Assembly (NCBI GenBank): GCA_949289635.1
Contig: CASEOS010000013.1
Location: 1 to 61,864, forward strand
DNA: 61,864 nt
Source: an uncultured Eubacteriales bacterium
GTDB lineage: Bacteria; Bacillota; Clostridia; TANB77; CAG-508
Direction of reading: 5' to 3'
The notes under the pieces are model-generated. The model saw nothing but the letters and a program-made list of their open reading frames with translations, did no database searches and had not been told where the DNA came from. Shown here piece after piece: positions 43,573 to 53,468 of the stretch (its first letter is position 1; every line of letters starts with the position of its first letter). Both the position numbers and the translations under genes were made by a program.

Positions 43573-43635
43573 GGAACGATAGGGACGTGTCAAATCGTTC
43601 CAAAATGGAACAATTTGACACGTCCCTATCGGTAC
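43573..43635. repeat. GGGACG hairpin repeat (GTTCC-type) overlapping the sigG stop
   Basis: GGAACGATAGGGACGTGTCA ... TGACACGTCCCTATCGGTAC, an inverted pair meeting at TCGTTCCAAAATGGAACA. The TAG of sigG (43626-43628) is part of it. Confidence 0.95.
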
Positions 43636-44399
43636 AACCTCTTGATATGTTGTATAGCTGTTTTCTCTAACCTTGATACTTGTGCTTGCGATATACCAAT
43701 TTCTTCTGCAACTTCCATTTGGGTTCTGCCATCAAAAAATCGTTTATTAATAATCATTCTTTCTTTTTCATTTAATTTTTCCATTGCATTCTTTATCGTA
43801 ATTTTTTCTGCCCACAATTCATCTGTATTTTTACTGTCCTTTACTTGATCCATAATATAAATACTTTCTGAACCATCATTATATACTGGTTCTTGTAATG
43901 ATACTGGATCTTGTATCGCATCTAAGCTAAAGGCAACATCTTCTTTTGATACTTCCAATTCTTTAGCAATTTCTTCTACACTTGGCTCTTTACCATGTTC
44001 TTTTGCATATCGTTCTTTAAATTGTATTACTTTATATGCTAAATCTCTTACTGACCTACTGACTCTGATACTATTATTGTCTCGTAAATATCGTTTGACT
44101 TCTCCTATAATCATAGGAACTGCATAGGTACTAAATTGTACATTTTGACTTAAATCAAAATTGTCAATTGCTTTGATTAATCCTACACATCCTACTTGAA
44201 ATAAATCATCTGCATTTTCTCCTCTTCCGTAAAATCTTTGTATAACACTTAATACTAATCTTAAATTTCCATTGATAAATGTATTTCTTGCTTCTTTATC
44301 TCCTGCTTTTATTTTTATAAAAAGTGCTTCTTTTTCTTCTTTACTTAATAATGGTAAATTTGATGTGTTTACTCCACAGATTTCAACTTTATTTAGCAA
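43626..44399 (-). CDS. sigG: Sporulation sigma factor SigG
   Basis: 257 aa, the late forespore sigma factor. Region 2 has GNLRLVLSVIQRFYGRGEN and DLFQVGCVGLIKAIDNFD; the 4.2 helix-turn-helix is TQMEVAEEIGISQAQVSRLE. The N-terminal MLNKVEICGVNTSNLPLLS is the SigG-type leader. Start is TTG 44399 after a perfect SD (AAAGGAGG). The last Arg codon CGA and the stop TAG are inside a hairpin repeat. Lies after sigE as in all spore formers of this type. Confidence 0.97.
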   Translation of the reverse strand: MLNKVEICGVNTSNLPLLSKEEKEALFIKIKAGDKEARNTFINGNLRLVLSVIQRFYGRGENADDLFQVGCVGLIKAIDNFDLSQNVQFSTYAVPMIIGEVKRYLRDNNSIRVSRSVRDLAYKVIQFKERYAKEHGKEPSVEEIAKELEVSKEDVAFSLDAIQDPVSLQEPVYNDGSESIYIMDQVKDSKNTDELWAEKITIKNAMEKLNEKERMIINKRFFDGRTQMEVAEEIGISQAQVSRLEKTAIQHIKRLYR

Positions 44400-44526
44400 A
44401 AAGAAAACCTCCTTTTAAGAAATACTTATTATCAGTATTTCCTAAAAAGAAAGTTCTATTCGTTTTGTTTGATTTCTTCCTTAAATCTAATTTTCATAAA
44501 AATTGGTCTCCAAAATCTTTATTTTA

Positions 44527-45264
44527 TTAACCAATCTTGCTAACAATATCTTTTTTCATTTTGTTGATAATTTTCTTTTCTAATCTTGATATGTAACTTT
44601 GTGAAATGCCAAGTTCATCTGCCACTTCTTTTTGTGTTTTTTCTTTTCCTGTTTTGAATCCAAATCGCATTTCCATGATATTTTTTTCTCTATCATTTAA
44701 TTTCAAAACAGCTGCTCGAAGTAAAGTCTTATCTACTTCGTCTTCTAAATTTCTAGATGTTATATCTGGTTCTGTTCCTAAAACATCTGAAAGTAGTAAT
44801 TCATTTCCTTCTCCATCCTTGTTCAATGGTTCATCAATCGAAATTTCTCCTTTTATTTTGTTACTTTTTCTCAAATGCATCAAAATTTCATTTTCTATAC
44901 ATCTAGAAGCATATGTTGCTAATTTTATTTTCTTTTCATTATTAAAGGTATTGACTCCCTTCATAAGTCCAATCGTTCCAATAGATATTAAATCTTCAAT
45001 GCCAATTCCCGTATTTTCAAACTTTTTGGCAATATACACAACCAATCTTAAATTTCTCTCTACTAGAATCTGTCTTGCTTCCAAATTATTGTCTTCTGAT
45101 AATTTTTTTATATACACCTCTTCCTCTTCTGGAGGTAATGGTGGTGGGAGTGTTTGGCTACCTGCTATATAAAATATCGGTAAATATTCTATTTCATCAT
45201 TATCATTCAAATATTTTGCACATATAGTGTGAATGCTATTTTTTACAAAATCCATTATCTTCAT
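44527..45264 (-). CDS. sigE: Sporulation sigma factor SigE
   Basis: 245 aa, first mother-cell sigma factor, made as a pro-protein cut by Spo[21 protein letters not shown] is the boundary after the pro-sequence; [34 protein letters not shown] and [20 protein letters not shown] are sigma regions. SD AAAGGAG precedes ATG 45264. Follows spoIIGA by 22 bp: protease and substrate in one operon. Confidence 0.97.
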   Translation of the reverse strand: MKIMDFVKNSIHTICAKYLNDNDEIEYLPIFYIAGSQTLPPPLPPEEEEVYIKKLSEDNNLEARQILVERNLRLVVYIAKKFENTGIGIEDLISIGTIGLMKGVNTFNNEKKIKLATYASRCIENEILMHLRKSNKIKGEISIDEPLNKDGEGNELLLSDVLGTEPDITSRNLEDEVDKTLLRAAVLKLNDREKNIMEMRFGFKTGKEKTQKEVADELGISQSYISRLEKKIINKMKKDIVSKIG

Positions 45265-45286
45265 TTTATCAACTCCTTTTTCAAAA

Positions 45287-46177
45287 TTATTCCATTAACT
45301 CAATTCCCAATAAAGCCCTATACTCTCCCCTTTTTGTTAATGATTTGTCATAAATTCCAATGATAATATTTTCTTTTATTTTATTCTCTTCCTCTTTTTT
45401 TATCATGACTTCTTCTGCCTTTATTCCCAATAACATACCATTTTGTTTTCCTAGTGATGAAAATGGTATTACTTTTAGTCTGGACATATATTCTTCCTTA
45501 ATATTTTCAGGTATTTCACTAAAATCACCTCCTAAAATGCTTTCTATATGATTCAATATTTCTTTTGGCATACATTCATATAGCAATGTGTGTTCTACTA
45601 CAATAACAGGTGTATTTGTAATAGGTTCTTTTAAAAAATTTCCTGTATCAATCATTGCTTTTGTTTCTATTTCTTTTTGATTTATCTTTATTTTGATATC
45701 ACAAAACATATCTTTTGATGATATTTTATTTTTTACTATTTTAAAACCAATGATAATAATCACAAATGCAATTATGGCTGATATGAAGATAACCTTCAAA
45801 GAATTAGAGTTTAATACCAATCCATTATTTTTTAAAATTTCTTGTGGTTTTACAATATAGATTAATGCAAAAGCTGCTCCTCCAAAAACAAAAGAAGTTA
45901 AATAAAATATTAATGTATATTTGAATAATTTTTTAATACTTTTCGGATTTAATGCTATATAAATAATCATTAAGGACAGTATAAATTTTAAAAATATATT
46001 GGAATATATTTTTAATGCTGATACATAAGCAATAATGGTATATATCGCTCCTACTAAACTTGCTAAAATTAATCGTATATGTTTTGCTTCTATTTTTAAA
46101 ATAATACCTGTGGCAAATAAAATAATATAATTCATTAATGAGTTTTCTATAAATACAATATCAATATATATTGTCAT
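45287..46177 (-). CDS. spoIIGA: SpoIIGA, pro-sigma-E processing protease
   Basis: 296 aa. Five N-terminal membrane helices are followed by an aspartic-protease-like domain whose catalytic motif is [12 protein letters not shown]. It cleaves pro-sigma-E at the septum after a forespore signal. SD AGGTG precedes ATG 46177. A terminator-like hairpin (46246-46283) separates it from ftsZ, so it heads its own operon with sigE. Confidence 0.95.
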   Translation of the reverse strand: MTIYIDIVFIENSLMNYIILFATGIILKIEAKHIRLILASLVGAIYTIIAYVSALKIYSNIFLKFILSLMIIYIALNPKSIKKLFKYTLIFYLTSFVFGGAAFALIYIVKPQEILKNNGLVLNSNSLKVIFISAIIAFVIIIIGFKIVKNKISSKDMFCDIKIKINQKEIETKAMIDTGNFLKEPITNTPVIVVEHTLLYECMPKEILNHIESILGGDFSEIPENIKEEYMSRLKVIPFSSLGKQNGMLLGIKAEEVMIKKEEENKIKENIIIGIYDKSLTKRGEYRALLGIELME

Positions 46178-46245
46178 ATATTAATCACCTGCTTATCTAT
46201 TCTACTATCTATCTTTTAAAAAAGCTGTCCTTTCTTATTGTAAAA

Positions 46246-46283
46246 AAAAAGAAATAATCGATACATTTCGATTACTTCTTTTT
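46246..46283 (-). terminator. Terminator after ftsZ
   Basis: AAGAAATAATCG/CGATTACTTCTT stem with A and T runs, between ftsZ and spoIIGA. Confidence 0.75.
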
Positions 46284-46338
46284 GTTATAGAGTTTTTTCT
46301 ATTTTATTTGAGTTAATTCGTTACTCATATTTGTGAAA

Positions 46339-47460
46339 TTAGATATTTTTATTTTTATTCTTTCTTAAGAAAGATGGTATGTCTAAGTCATTTTGTGAAT
46401 TATTTACTTCTGAACTTGCTGGAATAGAATTAATTTTCTTTTCCCAAGTTTTTGATACAATATTATCTACTCCTATACTTGATATTGGTTCATTTTTTTC
46501 AAATCCTGTTGCAATGACTGTAATTTGGATTTCATCTTCCATTGTAGGATCTGTTACTGTACCAAAGATAATGTTTGCTTCAGGATCTACACTGCGTTGA
46601 ACTAATTCTGCTGCCGTATTTACTTCATGTAATCCTAAGTCTTCTCCACCAGTAATATTAATAATAACACCTTTTGCACCTTCGATTGATGTTTCTAGTA
46701 ATGGACTTTGAATAGCTTCTTTTGCAGCATCTTCTGCTCTATTTTCTCCTCCTGCTCTACCAACACCCATATGTGCCATACCTTGATTTAACATGATTGT
46801 TTTTACATCTGCAAAGTCTAAGTTTACAAGCCCTGGAATGGCAATTAAGTCAGATATACCTTGTACACCTTGTCTTAATACATCATCTGCCATTTTGAAT
46901 GCTTCTATAATTGATGTTTTTCTATCAATAATTTGTAATAATTTGTCATTTGGTATAACCACTAATGTATCTACTTTTCCTTTTAAACTTTCAATTCCTC
47001 TTTCAGCTTGTGAAAGTCTTTTCTTTCCTTCAAATGTAAATGGTTTTGTAACAACCCCTATTGTTAAAATTCCCATTTCCTTTGCAGCTTGGGCAACAAT
47101 TGGTGCAGCTCCTGTACCTGTTCCTCCACCCATTCCAGCTGTAACAAATACCATATCTGCTCCTCTTAAAACTTCTGATAATTCCCCTTTGCTTTCTTCC
47201 GCTGATTGTGCTCCAATATCTGGGTTTGCTCCTGCACCTAATCCTCTTGTGATTTTTTCTCCTATTTGAATTTTTGTATTAGCTTTTGAAGTTTGAAGAG
47301 CTTGTCTATCTGTATTAACTGCAATGAAATCTACACCTTTAATTCCTGCATCAATCATTCTATTAACAGCATTATTTCCTGCTCCTCCAACACCTATAAC
47401 CTTTATAGTTGCTGTTCCATCCATCATTGTAATATTGTTATCATCATTGTAATCCATCAT
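46339..47460 (-). CDS. ftsZ: Cell division GTPase FtsZ
   Basis: 373 aa tubulin homologue forming the Z-ring. [11 protein letters not shown], the tubulin signature [10 protein letters not shown], and [20 protein letters not shown] are present, with a variable linker and conserved C-terminal peptide [11 protein letters not shown] that binds FtsA. SD GGGAGG precedes ATG 47460. Downstream of ftsA by 45 bp, one operon. Confidence 0.98.
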   Translation of the reverse strand: MMDYNDDNNITMMDGTATIKVIGVGGAGNNAVNRMIDAGIKGVDFIAVNTDRQALQTSKANTKIQIGEKITRGLGAGANPDIGAQSAEESKGELSEVLRGADMVFVTAGMGGGTGTGAAPIVAQAAKEMGILTIGVVTKPFTFEGKKRLSQAERGIESLKGKVDTLVVIPNDKLLQIIDRKTSIIEAFKMADDVLRQGVQGISDLIAIPGLVNLDFADVKTIMLNQGMAHMGVGRAGGENRAEDAAKEAIQSPLLETSIEGAKGVIINITGGEDLGLHEVNTAAELVQRSVDPEANIIFGTVTDPTMEDEIQITVIATGFEKNEPISSIGVDNIVSKTWEKKINSIPASSEVNNSQNDLDIPSFLRKNKNKNI

Positions 47461-47505
47461 TTAGTTTTTCCTCCCTTATCTTTTATATATTTTAAAATTA
47501 ATATC

Positions 47506-48735
47506 TTATGTATAAAAAAACTCTTTTATTTTTTCTAAAATTGTTTTAAATACATTTTCATTATTTTGTGTATCTATACTGCTTGAAACAGTTTTTGCAA
47601 ATGGTCTTGCTGCTATATATCTAACTAATGCATAACTTGTTCTATATGTTGGTTTTACAGTACTAATTGCTCTTCCAGTTGAAATTTTTACTGGAATATT
47701 TAAATTTATCTTTCCTGCCACATCACTTTTATTGATATTGACAATACCTTGTCCTGTTAAAACAACATTATTGATTTTATGTTTTAATCCATTATTAGTT
47801 ATCTCTTTATTGATAATAGAAAACATTTCTTCTATCCTTGCTTCAATAATTTCTATTAATTCAGAACTTTTAATAATTCTATTTTTATTTTCATCTTTTG
47901 ATGTGTTCAATATAATATCATTATCATTATCAATAAAAGATTTTAAAGCTAGTCCGTATTGTCTTTTTAGCTTATCTGCCTCTTCTTCTGAAATATTTAA
48001 TACAACGGCAATATCATTTGTGATATTGTCTCCTCCTAATGGAATAGAATTGGTATATACAAAACTACTGCTCTCAAAAACACCAATATCTATATTTCCT
48101 GCACCTATATCTAATAACATAATATTATCATGTAATTCATTGTTATCTAATATTAAATTTCTTTCTGCCAATGTTATTGGTACAATTCCATCTATTTCCA
48201 AATTTGCTTTTTTAAATATATTATGTAATTGCCTTACATAGTCCTTTTCTGCTAATATAATTTGTGCACTAATTGTAAAACTTGAATTCAAGCTTCCTAC
48301 TGGATCTGCTACAATTGTTCCATTATCTAATGTGATCTTATCTGGAACAATATCAATTAAGGTTTTTCCATCTGGTATCTCTATATCTTTCACTTGCATA
48401 ATGGCATTTTGTACATCTCTGACAGATATCCCAGCATATTTGTCTTTTGCTTCTTTGGTTATAGAGTTTTGGACAATTGTTACATATTTTCCTGGAATTG
48501 TTACATATGCTGAATTAATTTTTAAATTAGTTTCTTCTTCAGCATCTTTTATTGTTTTGGCTATGCTTAAACTTATTTCATCTTCATTAATGATTTTACA
48601 TTTTTTTAGTCCACTACATTTATATGAGGTATTGCTGATAATCTCAATTTGACCAAAATTGTTGACCTCCCCTACAACGGTACAAACCTTACTTGTGCCT
48701 ATGTCAATACCTACTATGATATCACCGATTGCCAA
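47506..48735 (-). CDS. ftsA: Cell division protein FtsA
   Basis: 409 aa actin-like ATPase tethering FtsZ to the membrane. VGIDIGTSKVCTVVGEV and LLDIGAGNIDIGVF are phosphate-binding signatures; the C-terminus ends in an amphipathic-looking KTILEKIKEFFYT membrane-targeting helix. Start is TTG 48735, chosen because GGAGG lies 7 nt before it. Promoter and WalR-like boxes lie upstream. Confidence 0.97.
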   Translation of the reverse strand: MAIGDIIVGIDIGTSKVCTVVGEVNNFGQIEIISNTSYKCSGLKKCKIINEDEISLSIAKTIKDAEEETNLKINSAYVTIPGKYVTIVQNSITKEAKDKYAGISVRDVQNAIMQVKDIEIPDGKTLIDIVPDKITLDNGTIVADPVGSLNSSFTISAQIILAEKDYVRQLHNIFKKANLEIDGIVPITLAERNLILDNNELHDNIMLLDIGAGNIDIGVFESSSFVYTNSIPLGGDNITNDIAVVLNISEEEADKLKRQYGLALKSFIDNDNDIILNTSKDENKNRIIKSSELIEIIEARIEEMFSIINKEITNNGLKHKINNVVLTGQGIVNINKSDVAGKINLNIPVKISTGRAISTVKPTYRTSYALVRYIAARPFAKTVSSSIDTQNNENVFKTILEKIKEFFYT

Positions 48736-48776
48736 GTTAATTCCTCCATTTATTAGTATATTTTTTTCTAAGTGTA

Positions 48777-48805
48777 TATATATTACATTTTAAAAAAAAT
48801 GTCAA
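48777..48805 (-). promoter_or_regulatory. Sigma-A promoter of ftsA
   Basis: On the minus strand TTGACA (48805-48800), 17-nt spacer, TATATA (48782-48777), 42 bp before the TTG start. Confidence 0.8.
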
Positions 48806-48812
48806 TAGAATT

Positions 48813-48851
48813 TGTAATATTTTTGTAACATTTTTGCAACAATGTTGTAAT
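48813..48851 (-). promoter_or_regulatory. Four WalR-box-like direct repeats upstream of ftsA
   Basis: On the plus strand TGTAAT (48813), TGTAAC (48824), TGCAAC (48835) and TGTAAT (48846), each 11 bp apart, matching the Bacillus WalR consensus TGTWAH-N5-TGTWAH (third copy has one mismatch). The array ends 7 nt from the -35 of ftsA. Confidence 0.7.
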
Positions 48852-48926
48852 ACTTTTTTTAAAAGTAATTCTTCATCTTTTATTTTATCTTCTTACTACT
48901 ATTTTATCTTCTTTTTTCATTTAAAT

Positions 48927-48990
48927 AAGAGTTAATCTTAAAGTGCTTTTTCATCAACTTTCTTCTTGATTTTAAGATAAACTCTTTTTC
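48927..48990 (-). terminator. Terminator after sbp
   Basis: Stem AGAGTTAATCTTAAA/TTTAAGATAAACTCT (one mismatch) with T-run in the minus direction. It separates the murA-ftsQ-sbp operon from ftsAZ. Confidence 0.75.
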
Positions 48991-48999
48991 ATTTTATGA

Positions 49000-49410
49000 T
49001 TATCCTATATTTTTTTCATCATTTTCATTGTTCTTCTTTTTTTCTTGTTTAGCTGTCTTTTCCTTTATTATGTCTGACCATTTTTCCACATAATATCTTC
49101 TAATAGTTCCTAAATTCATAAACATTCTCCAAACAAAAACCACAATTGCCGCCAAATAAATATCTACATTTAGTTTTTGTCCTAAAATAGTTAATAGTAT
49201 GGCTAAAATAGCATTCCCAAAAAAACCTGATATGAAAATTTTTAAATCAAAATTTTTTTTAACGACAGAAGCAATTCCTCCAAATACAGAATCTAATGCC
49301 GCGATAATTGCAATTGCTAAATAGCTTGAATATGTATAGGAAATCATTGGTGCATTTAATCCTAAAATTGCTCCTAAAATACATCCTATTAATATAGCAA
49401 TAAATATCAT
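49000..49410 (-). CDS. sbp: Small basic protein Sbp (DUF1290)
   Basis: 136 aa with three to four membrane helices (MIFIAILIGCILGAILGLNA start). DUF1290 proteins sit next to ftsA in Firmicutes; function unclear. Charged C-terminal tail (TAKQEKKKNNENDEKN). 12 bp after the DUF881 gene. Confidence 0.88.
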   Translation of the reverse strand: MIFIAILIGCILGAILGLNAPMISYTYSSYLAIAIIAALDSVFGGIASVVKKNFDLKIFISGFFGNAILAILLTILGQKLNVDIYLAAIVVFVWRMFMNLGTIRRYYVEKWSDIIKEKTAKQEKKKNNENDEKNIG

Positions 49411-49422
49411 CCTATTTCCTCC

Positions 49423-50115
49423 TTATTGTATATATTTTGTTTCAATCTCTCCATTATATTTTCCAATCGTTATATCATTATCTTTTTCAATTGTCGCCAC
49501 ATGTCCTAAAGTGAGTAATTCATCCACCTTTCCTCCAGTTCCTGTTACTGCACTTTCCATATGAGACTGATTTCCTATTACTTTTATCACATAAGGTTCT
49601 AATATTCTTTGTCCATTTACTTTAATAAAAGAGCCTGATGTGATATATACAATATCTGTTGTATTTACAATTCTTTCATCATTAATAGATATTGCTTCTG
49701 CTCCTGCGAATTTTAAAGCATTTACCATAATCAATAAATCATCAGCTGTAATTGGAGTTATGTCTTTACCACTTTTTAACGTTATTATAATTCCTTCTCC
49801 ATATACATCTGTTAATCCTAATAAAGTATTGGTTTGTTCTAATTCTTCTTGTACTAATTGGCTTGCTTCATTATTTGACACTTCATCATTTTTATATTCT
49901 TCTATTCTTTGTGTTACTTCTTGATATTGTTCATCAATTTCTTCATATCTTGTTTTCCAACTTGCTAATTCTGTTTTTAATTCTGTTTCTTGCATTTCTT
50001 CAATGGCTGTAATATCTGTTTCATTTACCACTTTAAACTGCATCATCATGACCGTTACTAATGCAAAACAGGCAATTCCAATTGTAATTGTCATAGCAAT
50101 TTTACCTTTTTTCAT
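49423..50115 (-). CDS. DUF881 family protein
   Basis: 230 aa. N-terminal membrane helix (about 6-25), coiled-coil (about 40-95), then the DUF881 domain (GEGIIITLKSGKD, AGAEAISINDERI, PYVIKVIGN). YlxW/YlxX-type proteins of the division cluster; role unknown, probably an envelope partner of division proteins. It is paired with a second DUF881 copy upstream, with a repeat between them. Confidence 0.9.
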   Translation of the reverse strand: MKKGKIAMTITIGIACFALVTVMMMQFKVVNETDITAIEEMQETELKTELASWKTRYEEIDEQYQEVTQRIEEYKNDEVSNNEASQLVQEELEQTNTLLGLTDVYGEGIIITLKSGKDITPITADDLLIMVNALKFAGAEAISINDERIVNTTDIVYITSGSFIKVNGQRILEPYVIKVIGNQSHMESAVTGTGGKVDELLTLGHVATIEKDNDITIGKYNGEIETKYIQ

Positions 50116-50135
50116 CTACCTTATCCTTCCTTTCT

Positions 50136-50240
50136 GGGACAATTGGGGACGTTTCTTTTTGGACATTTTATATGATTTTTTTATATGTCTGTCCCTTTTG
50201 GTTTCATTTTGGAACGATTTGACACGTCCCTATCGTTCCA
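50136..50240. repeat. Composite of two different GGGGACG hairpin arms
   Basis: GGACAATTGGGGACGTTTC (GGACA-type, 50137 on) and GGAACGATTTGACACGTCCC then TATCGTTCC (GTTCC-type, 50211-50239) with AT-rich sequence between. It mixes arm types, so single arms can land next to each other. Confidence 0.85.
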
Positions 50241-50949
50241 CATTTTGTAAATATTCAAAATTAATGACTCCAGAATATTTAGGTATTGTAATATTATTTG
50301 ATTTTTCCAAATTTACACCAACACCTTGTCCTCTCATCAATTCTAAATAGCCCCCTACTCTTTCTAGCCCTGCTAAATATTCAGGAAGTCCAATTGCTTT
50401 TATAACAAATGGCGCACCTATTCGTTCTCCATTAATATCAATTGTATTTCCTCTACATGATATTGCTGTTGTAAATACCCATCTTTGTTCATTAATTGAT
50501 ATTGCTTCTGCACCTGCATTGATTAACTCGTTTACAACACTTAAAACATCTAAATCATGTACAATTAGTTGACTTGGATTTAATGTAGATGTGGCAATTC
50601 CTGTTCCATCTGATAAAGTAATAATAACACCTGGTCCTGTTACCTCTGTCATTCCTGTTAATTTATTTCCTTCTGTAATTTGTTGTTGTGCTTGTTCTAA
50701 TTCTGTATTATTCTTAGTTGCTTCTTCTCTTTCTTTTTCTAGTTCTTTTTCTGCCTCTTCTAATTGTGCAAATCGATTGTCATATCTCTCTTTATATTTT
50801 AATATTTCATCCCTTAAGGCGTTTGCTTCTTGGTTCTGACTGATTGTAGAATTTGTATTTTGAATTGTTCTAACTTGTACAACAATACCTAATGTCAATG
50901 CAAAACACATGACTCCTAAAATTATGCTAATTAGCTTTTTATTTGGCAT
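50230..50949 (-). CDS. DUF881 family protein (first copy)
   Basis: 239 aa. Same plan as the 49423 gene: membrane helix (about 5-25), coiled coil (about 35-95), DUF881 domain (TGPGVIITLSDGTG, AGAEAISINEQRW). The C-terminus VER and the TAG stop lie in the hairpin repeat. SD AGGTG precedes ATG 50949. Between ftsQ and its paralogue. Confidence 0.9.
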   Translation of the reverse strand: MPNKKLISIILGVMCFALTLGIVVQVRTIQNTNSTISQNQEANALRDEILKYKERYDNRFAQLEEAEKELEKEREEATKNNTELEQAQQQITEGNKLTGMTEVTGPGVIITLSDGTGIATSTLNPSQLIVHDLDVLSVVNELINAGAEAISINEQRWVFTTAISCRGNTIDINGERIGAPFVIKAIGLPEYLAGLERVGGYLELMRGQGVGVNLEKSNNITIPKYSGVINFEYLQNVER

Positions 50950-50977
50950 ACTTTCACCTCTTATCTATGTATCTATC

Positions 50978-51988
50978 TTATACTTCTTCTCTAAAATATA
51001 CTCTAAAGTCACTATTCAAATCTCCATTTGCAAAAATCTCTCCTGCTACATCTTTTTCTTTTTCCAATATTGCCATTACATATAACATTTTATTACTCAA
51101 ATTTGAAGCATCTCCCAAATGAATTGTTTTTCTCTCTTCTTGCATATATATACTATAATCATTTTTATTACTAATGTCAATACTTGTGACCTTTTCAGAT
51201 AAGTCTGAATCCCCCATTGCATTCATAATTCTTAATATGATTTCTAATGATGTTAAATCTTCTTCTATCACCCTACTACCTACTGTAATATTTTCTTCTG
51301 CGGTATGTAATCCATAAATAATTGGAAGGTTTAATTCATTTTGTGTGATTTCTAAAATATATCCTTGTGTACTCATATATCCAAATTCTCCAAGGACTGG
51401 TATGCTAAATTTAGGTTCTCTTTCTTTCACTTCTATTTGTACTTTATTTGGTAATACTCTTTTGATATTCACTTCTTCTATATATGCATTTTGTTTTATC
51501 TGATTACTTGCTTTTGTGGCAATAAATCGAAATATATTTTCATTTGTACTGATTCCAGATAAGCTAATAACTGTATCACTAGCTACTCTATTATTATTTA
51601 TCACTTCTATGTTTGTTATATTGAAAATTGGTGAACATGTTGCAAACACGATTGCTCCTATCATAACACCTAATAATAGCGTAAATTTTATAATTCTTTT
51701 TATCCTTTTTATGAATCGAGTTCTCTTTTTTTGTTGTTTTGTGAATTCTTTTTTCTTTTGCTCTTCTTGTTTTATTTTATTTCTGTTAGTCATTCCTATA
51801 ACTGTTTCTGTATCAAAGTCAAATTGATCATCAAAATCTTGTTTTTTTCTTTCTTCTATTCTTTGTACTCTTTCTTTCGCTTTTTTTCTTTTCATCATGT
51901 CATCTATTGTTTCATTCTGTTTTTGTCCATTACCAAAATAATATAAATTGACTTCTTGTCCTTTCTCGATTTTTTGCTTTTTTGACAA
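50978..51988 (-). CDS. ftsQ: Cell division protein FtsQ/DivIB
   Basis: 336 aa. A long charged cytosolic N-terminus (about 90 residues), one membrane helix (KFTLLLGVMIGAIVFA), then a POTRA domain (FNITNIEVINNNRVASDTVI) and the FtsQ beta domain. TTG 51988 is chosen as start because AAAGGGAGG is 7 nt upstream; the frame extends to 52024 without an SD. Confidence 0.92.
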   Translation of the reverse strand: MSKKQKIEKGQEVNLYYFGNGQKQNETIDDMMKRKKAKERVQRIEERKKQDFDDQFDFDTETVIGMTNRNKIKQEEQKKKEFTKQQKKRTRFIKRIKRIIKFTLLLGVMIGAIVFATCSPIFNITNIEVINNNRVASDTVISLSGISTNENIFRFIATKASNQIKQNAYIEEVNIKRVLPNKVQIEVKEREPKFSIPVLGEFGYMSTQGYILEITQNELNLPIIYGLHTAEENITVGSRVIEEDLTSLEIILRIMNAMGDSDLSEKVTSIDISNKNDYSIYMQEERKTIHLGDASNLSNKMLYVMAILEKEKDVAGEIFANGDLNSDFRVYFREEV

Positions 51989-52028
51989 TTTGATACCTCC
52001 CTTTTCATTTGTCATTCTCACCATTGAA

Positions 52029-52068
52029 CCTGGGTCCGTCTGGCTTTATTAGGTCCATTGGGACCAGG
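52029..52068. repeat. Degenerate GGGACC hairpin between murA and ftsQ
   Basis: CCTGGGTCC ... GGTCCATTGGGACCAGG, similar to the degenerate copy at 10801. Confidence 0.6.
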
Positions 52069-52078
52069 TCCTTTTGGA

Positions 52079-53341
52079 TTATATATTATAATCAATATGT
52101 CTTATCATATTTCCATGAATACTTTGTATCTTATTTTCAAAATTATCATATCCTCTTAATATATATTCTATATTTTCCACTTTTGATTCTCCTTTTGCGG
52201 ATAATGCTGCCATAACTAGCGCTGCTCCACCTCTTAAATCAGTAGCTTTTACATTAGCACTATATAGTCTTCTGACACCTTTTATAATAGCAGTTCTTCC
52301 TTCTACTGTAATTTTTGCTCCCATTCGAATTAATTCTTGTGTGTATTTATATCTACTTTCAAATATATTTTCTACAATAACTGATGTTCCTCTTGCAATC
52401 GTTAATGCTGTTGCAAATATAGATTGCATATCTGTTGGAAATCCTGGATATGGCATTGTTTTAATATCTGTTGCTTTCAATCTTTTAGGTGCATTAATTT
52501 CTATCTTATTTGTCTGAACATTCATTTTACAACCACATTCTTCCAATTTATTAACAATTGGAACGATATGGGCACTATTAATATTTTCTAAAATTAAATT
52601 TCCATTAGTCATTGCTGCCATGCACAAAAACGTACCTGTTTCAATTCTATCTGGCATAATATTATAACTCACATCTCTTAAGTGTTTTACACCTATAATT
52701 TCAATCTTATTAGAACCTGCTCCTTTTATTTTTGCTCCCATTTTATTTAAAAAATTTTGTAAATCTATAATTTCTGGTTCTCTTGCTGCATTGGTTATAA
52801 CAGTGGTTCCTTCTCCTAAACAACTTGCTAGTATTACATTTTCAGTTGCTCCAACACTTGGAAATTCGAAATCAATTTTTTCCCCGTTTATTTTATCACA
52901 ACTACATGTTATTTTTCCATAGTTTTTGTCAATATTTATTCCTAATTTTTCAAAAGCTTTTAAATGTAGGTCAATCGGTCTTGTTCCAATATCACATCCT
53001 CCTGGATAAGATAAAGTACATTTTCTATATTTTCCTAACAAACTTCCTGCAAAAATCACAGAAGAACGCATTTGCCTCATTAATTCTTCTGGTATTTCAT
53101 ATTTATGAATATCTTTCGTGTTAATAATTACTTTATTCTTCTTTTTGGTAACTTTTCCTCCTATTTGTCTTAAGATTTCAAACATCATTTGTGTGTCATG
53201 AATATTGGGTACATTATATAAAGTGGTTTCTCCTCCATTTAATATAGTTGCTGCAATAATGGGTAAACTAGAATTTTTAGATCCTGATATTTTCACAGTT
53301 CCTTCTAGCTTATTTCCTCCTTGTATTATGTAGCTAGACAT
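52079..53341 (-). CDS. murA: UDP-N-acetylglucosamine 1-carboxyvinyltransferase
   Basis: 420 aa. First committed step of peptidoglycan synthesis (PEP to UDP-GlcNAc); fosfomycin target. Catalytic Cys in SYPGGCDIGTRPIDLHL, GSKNSSLPIIAA at the N-terminus, and DLRGGAALVMAALSAKG at the end. SD AAAGGAGG precedes ATG 53341. Heads the cluster murA-ftsQ-DUF881-DUF881-sbp. Confidence 0.96.
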   Translation of the reverse strand: MSSYIIQGGNKLEGTVKISGSKNSSLPIIAATILNGGETTLYNVPNIHDTQMMFEILRQIGGKVTKKKNKVIINTKDIHKYEIPEELMRQMRSSVIFAGSLLGKYRKCTLSYPGGCDIGTRPIDLHLKAFEKLGINIDKNYGKITCSCDKINGEKIDFEFPSVGATENVILASCLGEGTTVITNAAREPEIIDLQNFLNKMGAKIKGAGSNKIEIIGVKHLRDVSYNIMPDRIETGTFLCMAAMTNGNLILENINSAHIVPIVNKLEECGCKMNVQTNKIEINAPKRLKATDIKTMPYPGFPTDMQSIFATALTIARGTSVIVENIFESRYKYTQELIRMGAKITVEGRTAIIKGVRRLYSANVKATDLRGGAALVMAALSAKGESKVENIEYILRGYDNFENKIQSIHGNMIRHIDYNI

Positions 53342-53409
53342 GTTCTTTCCTCCTTTTATGTTTTTGTTATATTTTATGTTTTCTTTACATAAAAGGTGTA
53401 TTTCTATTT

Positions 53410-53456
53410 AAAAAGTTCTAAAACCTCAAAATTATATTGAAATTTTAGAACTTTTA
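53410..53456 (-). terminator. Terminator after the Cof-type hydrolase gene
   Basis: 13-bp perfect stem AAAAGTTCTAAAA/TTTTAGAACTTTT, upstream of murA. Confidence 0.88.
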
Positions 53457-53468
53457 TTATTGCTTTTC

